Shown here one piece after another: positions 24,519 to 33,028 of a DNA stretch of 64,000 nucleotides; positions within the stretch are counted from its first letter, which is position 1, and every line of letters starts with the position of its first letter. Made by a program: the position numbers and the translations under genes. The notes under the pieces are model-generated. The model was not told where the DNA came from. It worked only from the letters and a program-made list of their open reading frames with translations, and searched no databases. Location of the stretch: contig CAJTWF010000008.1 of assembly GCA_910579965.1 (NCBI GenBank), forward strand, positions 1-64,000, in the 5' to 3' direction. This stretch comes from an uncultured Oscillospiraceae bacterium. GTDB taxonomy: Bacteria; Bacillota; Clostridia; Oscillospirales; Oscillospiraceae.

Positions 24519-27500
24519 ATGAGAGTGGAGTGGCTGTACGAGGCGCGGTGTGAATTTCGGGAGCTGCTGGCCTACTACCGGGCGGCGGCCGGGGCGGAGG
24601 CGGCCAGGGAGCTGTCGGACCGGGTGCTCTCGGCGGTGGAGGGGCTGGCGGAGGCCCCCCGGGCCGGGGTCCTGCGCCGGAACACCCTGCTGGGCCGCCA
24701 CGGCTTCCGCGCTCTGCTGATCGGGCGCTGCGCCTGCATCTACCGCATTGAGGAAGACGCGGTGCGGGTGTACCACCTGACAGACGCGGAGCGGGGAGAT
24801 CTCTATCAAATCCTGGGCATTGTGAGCCCAGACACGGATCGGGAGGTACGAGCGATGAAAAACAACGTCTTTCTCAAGTCCACCCTCCGCCAGCCGGTGA
24901 AAACGGCCCTGCTGGTGCTGGTGGCGGCATTAATCACCTTTGCCTTTGTGTCCCGCGCCTCGGAGTACCTGCTCATCCGCCAGGAGACGGACCGCCTGAG
25001 CGCCGTCTATCGGACCGCCGGTACCCTCCGCTCCGCCGCCGGGGACCGCTGGGCCGACACCGCCGAGGCTGTGTCCTATCTGGAGGACAACCCCCGCGTC
25101 CGGTCGGTGAACACCTTTCATTACACCTCCGCCATTATGGAGGAGGACTTCTGCAACGCCGATGTCGACGGCAACAGCCCCTCCAAGTACGCCTCCGATT
25201 TCTACTTCTACGGCACCCTCTACGACTGGGATTACGAGGCATTCTACTTCACCGTGGACACGGTTCTGGCCGGTCATCCGGAGATTGTGGAGGTTGGGGA
25301 CCGGGTCACGCTCTTCAAAAGCTCCCGGCAGAAGACCAATGCGAGGGAATACGAGGCGTTCTGCGCCCAGCTGGAGCGCGGCGGCCGCTACCTCGCCGTG
25401 GGGTACTACCGGCCCAGCGCGTATCCCCTGTGCCGGGTGGAGGATGACGGAGCGCAGCGCACCACCTACGCCTGCCTGACCCGGCTCAGAGAACAGACGC
25501 TTTTCTACCCCGTGGCCCAGGGCGGGGAGGCGGACTGGAACAGCCCGCTGCTGCGCCCCACACCGGAGGACCCCGGATATCCCACAAAGGACTGCATCCA
25601 GTACACCCATGACATCCAGCGCAGCCTGAGCATCATCCCCGTGCGGGATATGAGCGCCCTGCCGGCGGTCCAGGACGCCGCCGCCGGCATCTACCTCACA
25701 GATGGCCGCTGGCTGGACAGCGAGGATGACCAGCAGGGCCGGAAGGTCTGCGTCATCAACGCGTCCTTCGCGTCCATGCGTGATCTGGCGGTGGGGGATG
25801 CCCTCACCCTCCGGCTCCAGGATATTCCCTCCTTCTTCGGCTATCGCAATAACCTGGAGGATATCTCAGAAGATGCGCGCGTCCTCCGGTCCGCCCAAAC
25901 CGCCACAGATACCTATGAGATTGTGGGTATTTACGAGTATCTGCGGCGGTACCCGGGCAGCAGTGCGCGGAATCTCACCTATCTCCCCGCCTCCGCCGTG
26001 CCGGAGACCTTCCAGATGACCACCCGGGACAATGTGTGGACAGAGCTCTTTGAGATGTACTTCTTTGAGAACATCTTCACCCCGGATACCACCGCTTTCT
26101 TCCCCGGGGAGGTCAGCTTTGTGCTCCGCTCCCCCGATGACGAGGCCCAGTTCATGGCCGAGACCCGCGACGATCTGGCCCGCATGGGCTTTGTCGCGGT
26201 CATGACGGAGAGCGGCTGGGATAATTTCCAGGCGGCAGCGGGGCCCATGCGCCGCTCCTCCCTGCTCAGCGCGGTCATCTTCACCCTCCTGCTGGCGGCG
26301 GCCGTGTGCCTGCTGGCGGTGATCTACTACCGGATGCGGCGCAAGGATGTGGCCATTGCCCGCGCTCTGGGGGTCCCGGCGATGGGGTGCGCCTGGGCGG
26401 TGTGTCTGCCGCTGATTCTGACAGAGGCGGCAGGCGCGGCCCTTGGCGGCGCTCTGGGCTGGCGGTACGCCCTGGACAGCGCGGGGACCATTCTGACCCG
26501 CCTGGGAGAAGTTGGGACCGGCGAGGCTGCCGGCCTGTCCGGCCTCTGGCTGGCGGCGCTGCTGGGCCTTGATCTGGCGCTGCTGCTGGCGGCGGCGGTG
26601 GGCGGCAGCGCGTACCTCTCCACCCGTCCGGTACTCCTTCTGATCCAGGGGGGCGCGTCCGGCGGTACGGGTCATGAGGCGGAAGGCTCTGTGGCGGCCT
26701 CTGTTCCCGCAGCCGTTCCGCGGGCCTCTGTTGCTGCGCCTGCTCCGCAGGCCCCTGTTCCCGCCGCTGCGCGTCCGGAGGCGGGGCAGTCCGTTGGACA
26801 TATTTTCCGCTTTGTGTGGCGGCATATCGCCCGGTCCAGGCTGAAAACCGCCCTGGCAGTCCTGTTGGCCGCCGGGTTTACGTTGGGGCTGGCGGCCATC
26901 CGCCTGTCCATCGCGAGCAACCAGGAGAAGGTGAACTGGCTCTATGAGAACACATCGGCGGAGGCGGAGCTTCTGCTGACGGACGCAGTCAACAGTGTAC
27001 AGAGCGGCGGTTTTCTGCGGCAGGACACCATTGACGCGCTGCTGGACAGCGGCTATGTGACGGACGTATATCTGGAGGGGTCCGCTCATGGCGCAGTGAT
27101 CTGCCGCGCTCTCGGCGCGGAGGATGGGCAGGGGGTCTATGCGGCCCAGGAGGATACCATCAAGAAGTCCTTCCGGGCCTTTGCGGACGAGACGGTCTTC
27201 CTGTCCCCCGCAGGCAGCGGCAGCGCAGTGGACATCACCTACTTTGACGGCTGGGACGGCTCCCTCTTTGCCCAGGACTGGGCGGCGGACGAGCCCTTCC
27301 CGGTGGTTCTCCCCAAGGCGGTCTGGGAGCGGTCCGGGGACGAGGTCAGTCTGGCCTGCAAGGGGTTTCGGCTGTGCGAGGTAGCGGGCTTCTATGAGGG
27401 CAGGACAGCGAGCGTGACCGGGGAGACAGATCCGGTGCTCATGCCCCTGAGCGCGTACCGGGATATCGGGTCCGTTCGCGCCGTGGCCTACAGCAAGGTC

Positions 27501-28028
27501 CACGTGACCCTGGACCCGTCCCTGAACCGGGAGCTGGAGACCTTCACCCAGGCGGTGACCGACATCTGCGCCCGGCAGTCCGGCATGATAGCCCTGCGGG
27601 CGGTGATCTGGGACGAGGAGCTGCGTCTGGCGGTGGCCCCGCTGGAGAACAGCGTCACCCTCATGGAGGTGCTCTATCCGGTGACGCTGGTTTTGAGCCT
27701 GCTGACGGCGGCAGGGATCGCGGCGCTGTTTGTGATGACCTCGGCTAAGGAGGCGGCCATCCTTCGCGTGCTGGGTGCCGGCAAGCTCCGCAGCCGCGCC
27801 ATGCTGGCCCTGCAAACGGCGTTCACCAGTCTGGCGGGACTGCTGCTGGGTCTGGCGGGGGCCCTGGCCCACACAGCCTGGACCCGTCCGGAGCTGCTGG
27901 CGGGCCTGGCAAGCGCCAGCGTGCTGTGCGCCGTATTGTATCTCCTGGCGGCCATTGCCGGCGCGGTACTCAGCGCGGTGAGCGTCACGGCCAGGAACCC
28001 CCTGGAGCTGCTCCAGGTGCGGGAGTAG
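24519..28028 (+). CDS. RelE/ParE-type toxin domain fused in frame to a double FtsX permease (copy 1)
   Basis: A single open frame of 1169 codons. Residues 1-112 have the form of a RelE/ParE-superfamily toxin (VEWLYEARCEFRELLAYY, GRHGFRALLIGRCACIYRI, VRVYHLTDAERGDL). From residue 113 it reads as an FtsX/MacB-type ABC permease: one membrane helix, a large ectodomain, three helices near codons 583-700, then a second such unit ending ARNPLELLQVRE. The junction contains an in-frame ATG at 24855 with GGGAGGT 8 bases upstream, so the 1057-residue permease can also be made alone. No antitoxin gene precedes it. Close relatives of the permease normally start at this internal Met, as far as I know, so the fusion looks secondary. 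Confidence 0.85.
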   Translation: MRVEWLYEARCEFRELLAYYRAAAGAEAARELSDRVLSAVEGLAEAPRAGVLRRNTLLGRHGFRALLIGRCACIYRIEEDAVRVYHLTDAERGDLYQILGIVSPDTDREVRAMKNNVFLKSTLRQPVKTALLVLVAALITFAFVSRASEYLLIRQETDRLSAVYRTAGTLRSAAGDRWADTAEAVSYLEDNPRVRSVNTFHYTSAIMEEDFCNADVDGNSPSKYASDFYFYGTLYDWDYEAFYFTVDTVLAGHPEIVEVGDRVTLFKSSRQKTNAREYEAFCAQLERGGRYLAVGYYRPSAYPLCRVEDDGAQRTTYACLTRLREQTLFYPVAQGGEADWNSPLLRPTPEDPGYPTKDCIQYTHDIQRSLSIIPVRDMSALPAVQDAAAGIYLTDGRWLDSEDDQQGRKVCVINASFASMRDLAVGDALTLRLQDIPSFFGYRNNLEDISEDARVLRSAQTATDTYEIVGIYEYLRRYPGSSARNLTYLPASAVPETFQMTTRDNVWTELFEMYFFENIFTPDTTAFFPGEVSFVLRSPDDEAQFMAETRDDLARMGFVAVMTESGWDNFQAAAGPMRRSSLLSAVIFTLLLAAAVCLLAVIYYRMRRKDVAIARALGVPAMGCAWAVCLPLILTEAAGAALGGALGWRYALDSAGTILTRLGEVGTGEAAGLSGLWLAALLGLDLALLLAAAVGGSAYLSTRPVLLLIQGGASGGTGHEAEGSVAASVPAAVPRASVAAPAPQAPVPAAARPEAGQSVGHIFRFVWRHIARSRLKTALAVLLAAGFTLGLAAIRLSIASNQEKVNWLYENTSAEAELLLTDAVNSVQSGGFLRQDTIDALLDSGYVTDVYLEGSAHGAVICRALGAEDGQGVYAAQEDTIKKSFRAFADETVFLSPAGSGSAVDITYFDGWDGSLFAQDWAADEPFPVVLPKAVWERSGDEVSLACKGFRLCEVAGFYEGRTASVTGETDPVLMPLSAYRDIGSVRAVAYSKVHVTLDPSLNRELETFTQAVTDICARQSGMIALRAVIWDEELRLAVAPLENSVTLMEVLYPVTLVLSLLTAAGIAALFVMTSAKEAAILRVLGAGKLRSRAMLALQTAFTSLAGLLLGLAGALAHTAWTRPELLAGLASASVLCAVLYLLAAIAGAVLSAVSVTARNPLELLQVRE

Positions 28029-28200
28029 GCATTCTTTTTTCTTGAAAGAAAAAAGAATCAAAAAAGAACTTTTAGAGGCCCTGCGGGCAGGTTTGATCAC
28101 ACAATTCTGCGTGAACGCTGTACGCGCCCGCAGTCAAAGCAAGCACGTCTGAAGTTTTTTCTTTTGCTTCTTTTCTTTTGTACACAAAAGAAAAGAAGAG
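28029..28200. repeat. Duplicated intergenic block, copy 1
   Basis: About 170 bases nearly identical to 32081-32250. It holds an A/T hairpin (28031-28076, a member of the dispersed repeat family), the segment GCGTGAACGCTGTACGCGCC, and a second hairpin CTTTTCTTTTGT/ACAAAAGAAAAG (28170-28197). It separates permease 1 from the antitoxin gene and may terminate or process transcripts. Confidence 0.85.
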
Positions 28201-28220
28201 AAACAGCAGGAGGAACTGCC

Positions 28221-28481
28221 ATGATTATTAAATCCGCAACATCTCTGCGCAACGAGTACGACAAAATGGTCCAGCTCTCCAAGGAGAAGCAGGAGCCCAT
28301 CTTTCTCACCCGCAACGGCGAGGGGGAGATGGTCTTTCTGCCCATCGAGCTGTGGGAGAAGCGGGAGCGGGAGCTGGATATGCTGGCCGAGCTGCTGCGC
28401 CGGGAGCGAAACCGTCTGGCCGGGACCCAGACCTCACCGCCGGAGGCGCTGCGGGTCCTGGCGGAGGAGGAGCAGCCATGA
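28221..28481 (+). CDS. Phd/YefM-family antitoxin
   Basis: 86 residues from ATG 28221 with AGGAGG upstream. The N-terminus IIKSATSLRNEYDKMVQLSK and FLTRNGEGEMVFLPIELWE follow the Phd/YefM pattern (DNA-binding N-terminus, then toxin-binding helices). The stop overlaps the next ORF start (ATGATG), the usual antitoxin-toxin coupling. It should bind and neutralise the RelE/ParE-type domain that begins the next ORF, and may autorepress its promoter. It is the only antitoxin gene visible for the two toxin domains of this locus. Confidence 0.87.
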   Translation: MIIKSATSLRNEYDKMVQLSKEKQEPIFLTRNGEGEMVFLPIELWEKRERELDMLAELLRRERNRLAGTQTSPPEALRVLAEEEQP

Positions 28482-31400
28482 TGCGGCTGGAGTGGCTGTA
28501 CGAGGCGCGGTGTGAGTTTACGGAGCTTCTGGAGGAGTGCCGCGCAAAAGATGGACCCCAGGCGGCCCGGGACATGTCCCGGCGGGTGCTGGACCAGGTG
28601 GAGGGGCTGGCGGAGGCCCCCCGGGCCGGGGTCCTGCGCCGGAATACCCTGCTGGGCCGCCACGGCTTCCGCGCTCTGCTGATCGGGCGCTGCGCCTGCA
28701 TCTACCGCATTGAGGAGGATGCGGTGCGGGTGTACCACCTGACGGACGCGGAGCGGGGAGATCTCTATCAAATCCTGGGCATTGTGAGCCCAGACACAGA
28801 TCGGGAGGTGCGAACGATGAAAAACAAGGTCTTTCTCAAGTCCACCCTCCGCCAGCCGGTGAAAACAGCCCTGCTGGTGCTGGTGACAGCATTAATCACC
28901 TTCGCCTTTGTGTCCCGGGGCGCTGAATATCTGCTGGTGAAGCAGGAGACCGAGCGCCTGTCCGGCTATTACCGGGCCGTAGGTGCGGTCTCTGCCATCT
29001 CCGGGGAGCAGTACGTGGATGCCCGGGAGGCGGCCGCCTACCTGGAGAGCAATCCTCTGGTCAAGACGGTCAACACATATAACTATGTCCCCGCCGTGAT
29101 GGAGGGCGATATCTGCAACGTCAATACGTCTGCCTATCGCAGCTATGCGAACACGTACTTTGCCTTTTACGGGACGCTGCGGGATTGGGATCAAAAGAGC
29201 TTCCGCTTTGTGGCGGACACGGTCGTGGAGGGCTATCCGGAGTGGGTAGTAGAGGGACGGGAGGTATTCCTGTACCGGACCAGCGGAAGCCTGGGCAATC
29301 CCCAGTATCCCGGCGCGACATTCAATGACTGGTATCTTACAACGGCAAAAACCGGGGACCCGGAGGATGTGGATGCCGCCTATGGAAAGCTGGAGCGGGG
29401 GCAGCGGTATCTGGTGATGGCCTATTTTAACCAGCAGAGGGTCTGCCGCGTAGCGTATGACGACAAGACGGAGGATTATATCACCTATGCCATCTATTCC
29501 CACCCCCTGGCGGACAGTTTTTTCTATCCTGTAGCCGACGGGGAGGCGGACTGGTCTGATCCCCAACTCAGTGAGATCCGCCAGCATCTGGCCTGTGTTC
29601 GTGCGGACCATCGCTCCCTGAACGTGGTGCCCCTTCAGGATATGAGCGCCCTGCCCATGACCCGGGACACCCGCGCCGGCATCTACCTCACAGATGGCCG
29701 CTGGCTGAACAGCCAGGATAGTGCGCAGGAAAACCGAGTGTGCGTTGTGGGCAACGCCCTTGCCTCCGCCCGGGGGCTGAAGGTGGGGGACAACCTGACC
29801 CTTACGCTCCAGGACGCCCCGTCCTATTTCGGTATCGTTGAGGACACGGGCTGGGACCTGAATCGTGACAGCCTGAAAAGCGTCACAGATACCTATGAGA
29901 TTGTGGGGATCTATGACTATCTGGATACGTTTATCCACAATGAGCGGCCCAACACGGATGTGCAGAGCTTTGCCTATGTCCCGGCGTCCGCCCTGCCGGA
30001 GGATTTCCAGTTGGACTACGGCAGTCAAATGTACTATGATTATTTTTACACGCCCTACAGCGATTTTCCCATGCTGTTCCGTGGAACCGCCTCCACCCTG
30101 CCCTATCCCGGGAGTGTGTTCTTTGAGCTGGAGGAGCCCCAGGCGGAGCGGCAATTCCTTGCGGAGGCGGAGCCTGCTCTGGCGGAGTTGGGGTTCAAGC
30201 CGCAGATGGAGGAGAGCGGATGGGAGAGCTTCCAGGGCGCGGCCGGGCCCCTGCGGGAATCCTCCCTATACAATGTTGGGATCTTCTCCGCCGTACTGCT
30301 GGCGGCCCTTGGCATGGCGGCCTTTGTCTACTTCTTCTCCCGCAGGCGTGAGATGTACATTGCCAGGGCCCTGGGGCTGCCGGCCTCCCGCGCCGCCCGG
30401 CAGGCGGCGTCGCCGCTGCTGGCGGTGAGCTGCCCTGCGATTCTGGCGGGCGGCGGCGCGGGCTGGCAGTACGCCGGGCGCAGCGGGGCGGCGCTCCTGT
30501 CCTCGCTGCCCGCCGCAGGCAATGTGGAGGCCGGCGCGCCCCTGCCTCTGGGATATTGTGCGCTGCTGTGCGGCATACCGCTGGCGCTGATGGCCGCGCT
30601 GACTGTGGGCGGAGCGGTCCTCCTGTCCAGGCGGCCCCTGCTCCTGGGCCAGACCGGCGCAAAAGGGCAGAGTCTTGCCGCTCAGCCCGGATCAGAGATT
30701 CGCATAGCCCCGGCCGCTGTCCAGTCTGGTACCCCCGTCCCGACAGCAACAGCGGACTCCCTGCCGGCTGGAAAAAATGTCCATAGCCGGGAGTCCCTGA
30801 ATGCGCGCTTTACCCTGACCTTTGTCTGGCGGCATATGGTTCGCGCCGGAGGAAAGAGTCTTCTGACCATGGGCTTAGCGGCGGCCTTTACGGTGAGCCT
30901 TGCCATGATCCAGTTCTCTATAGTCAACAACCGTAAAGAGGTTGACCAACTCTATGAGCGCACCCCGGTGAGCCTTGAGCTGGTAAAGGCCGATACTACC
31001 CAGACCACTACAGCCGGGGCCTTTCTCTTTGAGGAGACCTTGGAGACCATTGTGGAAACGGGCCTTATCGCAGATTCCTATGTGGAAGGGGCAAACTACG
31101 GCTCCATGTTCCGCTACGAGGAGACATGGCAGCCCGGACAGGGGGTGTCAGTGCGGGATCAGGAACAGACCAAATGCGCCATTCGCTCCATTGACAGCGA
31201 GGAAAAGTTCCTGTCTCCGTTCGGCAGCGGTCAGTATGCGGAGATATATTACGCCGACGGCTGGGATGGCAGCCTGTTCTCCACGGCCTGGGACACGTCC
31301 TCTGGCGAGGCATTCCCAATCATCCTGCCGGAGGAGATGTGGACCAAGTATGAGCTGGAGGGCAGCGAGCTGATGGGTGTGGCCAGCAAGGGATCCTTCC

Positions 31401-32080
31401 GCATGTGCGCGGTGGCTGGGTACTACACCGGCGATATCGGCGGCGCGTCCAGCGGCTCCAGACGGAGCCCGTACAACGAGAGCCGCCCCATCCTCATGCC
31501 CACCTCCGCCCTGCGCACCATGGTCAAGCGGATGCTGTACAGCAAGGCGGTCTTTACTGTTGATCCCGCCCAAACGCGGAACACCAGTGAGCTGCAAGCC
31601 GCCATTGACGAACTGGCAAACGCCCCCCGCATCGGAGGCGTACCTGTGCGGATCATCCTATGGGACGAGGAATTGCGCCTGGCGGTGGAGCCCCTGGAGG
31701 CCAGTATTCGTCTCATGGAGATTCTATATCCCATAACATTGGTACTGAGCCTGCTGACGGCGGCAGGCATCGCGGTGCTGTTTGTAATGACCTCGGCCAG
31801 GGAGGCGGCCATTCTGCGGGTGCTGGGTACCACGAAGCTCCGTAGCCGCGCCATGCTGGCGCTGCAAACGGCGGTGACCAGTCTGGCGGGACTGCTCCTG
31901 GGCGTTGCCGGGGTGCTGGCCTACGCGGGGCGGACCCGCCCGGAGCTGCTGGCGGGACTGGTGAGCGCCAGCGTGCTGTGCGCCGTATTGTATCTCCTGG
32001 CGGCCATTGCCGGCGCGGTACTCAGCGCGGTGAGCGTCACGGCCAGGAACCCCCTGGAGCTGCTCCAGGTGCGGGAGTAG
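28478..32080 (+). CDS. RelE/ParE-type toxin domain fused in frame to a double FtsX permease (copy 2)
   Basis: 1200 codons from ATG 28478. Residues 1-113 are the toxin domain; the rest is a two-unit FtsX permease of 1087 residues beginning at an internal ATG (28817) with GGGAGG upstream. Compared with copy 1, the last 71 toxin residues before the junction are identical, and the first membrane helix and last 38 residues are nearly so, but the ectodomains have diverged strongly. It is translationally coupled to the Phd/YefM antitoxin and followed by the LolD-type ATPase. It is either a genuine toxin-permease fusion or a toxin gene that has lost its stop with the permease re-initiated internally. 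Confidence 0.85.
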   Translation: MMRLEWLYEARCEFTELLEECRAKDGPQAARDMSRRVLDQVEGLAEAPRAGVLRRNTLLGRHGFRALLIGRCACIYRIEEDAVRVYHLTDAERGDLYQILGIVSPDTDREVRTMKNKVFLKSTLRQPVKTALLVLVTALITFAFVSRGAEYLLVKQETERLSGYYRAVGAVSAISGEQYVDAREAAAYLESNPLVKTVNTYNYVPAVMEGDICNVNTSAYRSYANTYFAFYGTLRDWDQKSFRFVADTVVEGYPEWVVEGREVFLYRTSGSLGNPQYPGATFNDWYLTTAKTGDPEDVDAAYGKLERGQRYLVMAYFNQQRVCRVAYDDKTEDYITYAIYSHPLADSFFYPVADGEADWSDPQLSEIRQHLACVRADHRSLNVVPLQDMSALPMTRDTRAGIYLTDGRWLNSQDSAQENRVCVVGNALASARGLKVGDNLTLTLQDAPSYFGIVEDTGWDLNRDSLKSVTDTYEIVGIYDYLDTFIHNERPNTDVQSFAYVPASALPEDFQLDYGSQMYYDYFYTPYSDFPMLFRGTASTLPYPGSVFFELEEPQAERQFLAEAEPALAELGFKPQMEESGWESFQGAAGPLRESSLYNVGIFSAVLLAALGMAAFVYFFSRRREMYIARALGLPASRAARQAASPLLAVSCPAILAGGGAGWQYAGRSGAALLSSLPAAGNVEAGAPLPLGYCALLCGIPLALMAALTVGGAVLLSRRPLLLGQTGAKGQSLAAQPGSEIRIAPAAVQSGTPVPTATADSLPAGKNVHSRESLNARFTLTFVWRHMVRAGGKSLLTMGLAAAFTVSLAMIQFSIVNNRKEVDQLYERTPVSLELVKADTTQTTTAGAFLFEETLETIVETGLIADSYVEGANYGSMFRYEETWQPGQGVSVRDQEQTKCAIRSIDSEEKFLSPFGSGQYAEIYYADGWDGSLFSTAWDTSSGEAFPIILPEEMWTKYELEGSELMGVASKGSFRMCAVAGYYTGDIGGASSGSRRSPYNESRPILMPTSALRTMVKRMLYSKAVFTVDPAQTRNTSELQAAIDELANAPRIGGVPVRIILWDEELRLAVEPLEASIRLMEILYPITLVLSLLTAAGIAVLFVMTSAREAAILRVLGTTKLRSRAMLALQTAVTSLAGLLLGVAGVLAYAGRTRPELLAGLVSASVLCAVLYLLAAIAGAVLSAVSVTARNPLELLQVRE

Positions 32081-32250
32081 GCATTCTTTTTACTTGAAAG
32101 AAAAAAGAATCAAAAAAGAACTTTTAGAGGCCCTGCGGGCAGGTTCGATCATACAATTCTGCGTGAACGCTGTACGCGCCCGCAGTCAAAGCAAGCACAT
32201 CTGATGTTTTTTCTTTTGCTTCTTTTCTTTTGTACACAAAAGAAAAGAAA
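32081..32250. repeat. Duplicated intergenic block, copy 2
   Basis: Near-identical to 28029-28200, including both hairpins (32083-32127 and about 32220-32250). It separates permease 2 from the ATPase gene. The high identity points to recent duplication or gene conversion together with the permease 3' ends. Confidence 0.85.
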
Positions 32251-32281
32251 AAATCTGCCATAAGAACAGGAGGAACTGACT

Positions 32282-32947
32282 ATGAGCGAACTAAGGGTTG
32301 AAAACGTCTGCTATCGTTACAAGAACGCTTCCCGGCTGGCGCTGAATAACGTCAGCTGCGCCTTCCGTCCTGGCACGGTCTCCGCGGTAGTGGGACCGTC
32401 CGGCAGCGGCAAGACCACGCTGCTGTCCATTCTGGCGGGCCTGGACCGTCCCGAGGGGGGCCGGGTGCTGCTGGGGGGCGACGATCTGGCGGGGATGGAT
32501 CTGGACGCCTACCGGCGGGGGAGCGTGTCCGTGATCTTCCAGGCCTTCCAGCTCTTCCCACTGCTGACGGTGCTGGAGAATGTGTGCTACCCCATGGAGC
32601 TGAGCGGCGTCCCGGTCAAAGCGGCCCGGGAGCGGGCCAGAACGCTTCTGGAGAGCGTGGGGATTGGGGAGGAGAAGCTGCGCCGGTTCCCGGCCAACCT
32701 CTCCGGCGGCGAGCAGCAGCGGGTGGCCATTGCCCGGGCGCTGGCCACCGGGGCCGGGGTGCTGCTGGCGGACGAGCCCACGGGCAACCTGGACGGGGAG
32801 AACAGCCGGAACGTGGTGGAGCTGCTGACCCGTCTGGCCCACGAGGAGGGCTACTGCGTGATTATCGTCACCCACGATCCGGCCATTGCCCGGGCCTCGG
32901 ACGTTGTCTTTGACATGGACGACGGCGTGCTCCGTCAGGCGGGCTGA
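32282..32947 (+). CDS. ABC transporter ATP-binding protein (LolD/MacB type)
   Basis: 221-residue ATPase with Walker A GPSGSGKTT, Q-loop FQAFQLFPLLTVLENV, signature LSGGEQQRVAIARAL, Walker B VLLADEPTGNLD and H-loop VTHDP. This subfamily energises FtsX-type permeases by mechanotransmission. It is the only ATPase in the locus, so both permeases probably use it. ATG 32282 follows AGGAGG. No peptide, bacteriocin or two-component gene is directly adjacent to suggest the substrate. Confidence 0.93.
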   Translation: MSELRVENVCYRYKNASRLALNNVSCAFRPGTVSAVVGPSGSGKTTLLSILAGLDRPEGGRVLLGGDDLAGMDLDAYRRGSVSVIFQAFQLFPLLTVLENVCYPMELSGVPVKAARERARTLLESVGIGEEKLRRFPANLSGGEQQRVAIARALATGAGVLLADEPTGNLDGENSRNVVELLTRLAHEEGYCVIIVTHDPAIARASDVVFDMDDGVLRQAG

Positions 32948-32980
32948 GGCGGATATGTGAGAGACCGGCCCTGCGAACAG

Positions 32981-33017
32981 AAAAGCAGCCCCGGAGGAGA
33001 GAATCCTCCGGGGCTGC
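32981..33017 (-). terminator. Terminator of the HD-domain gene
   Basis: Perfect 14-bp stem (32985-32998 with 33004-33017) followed on the minus strand by TTTT, 12 bases past the stop codon. The hairpin also faces the end of the ABC ATPase gene on the other strand. Confidence 0.82.
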
Positions 33018-33028
33018 CCGCGTCTTAT

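Noticed and set aside
32985..33017. Terminator for the LolD-type ATPase gene on the plus strand
   Set aside because: The hairpin has no T run on the plus side; its TTTT tail is on the minus strand, so it was assigned to the HD-domain gene.
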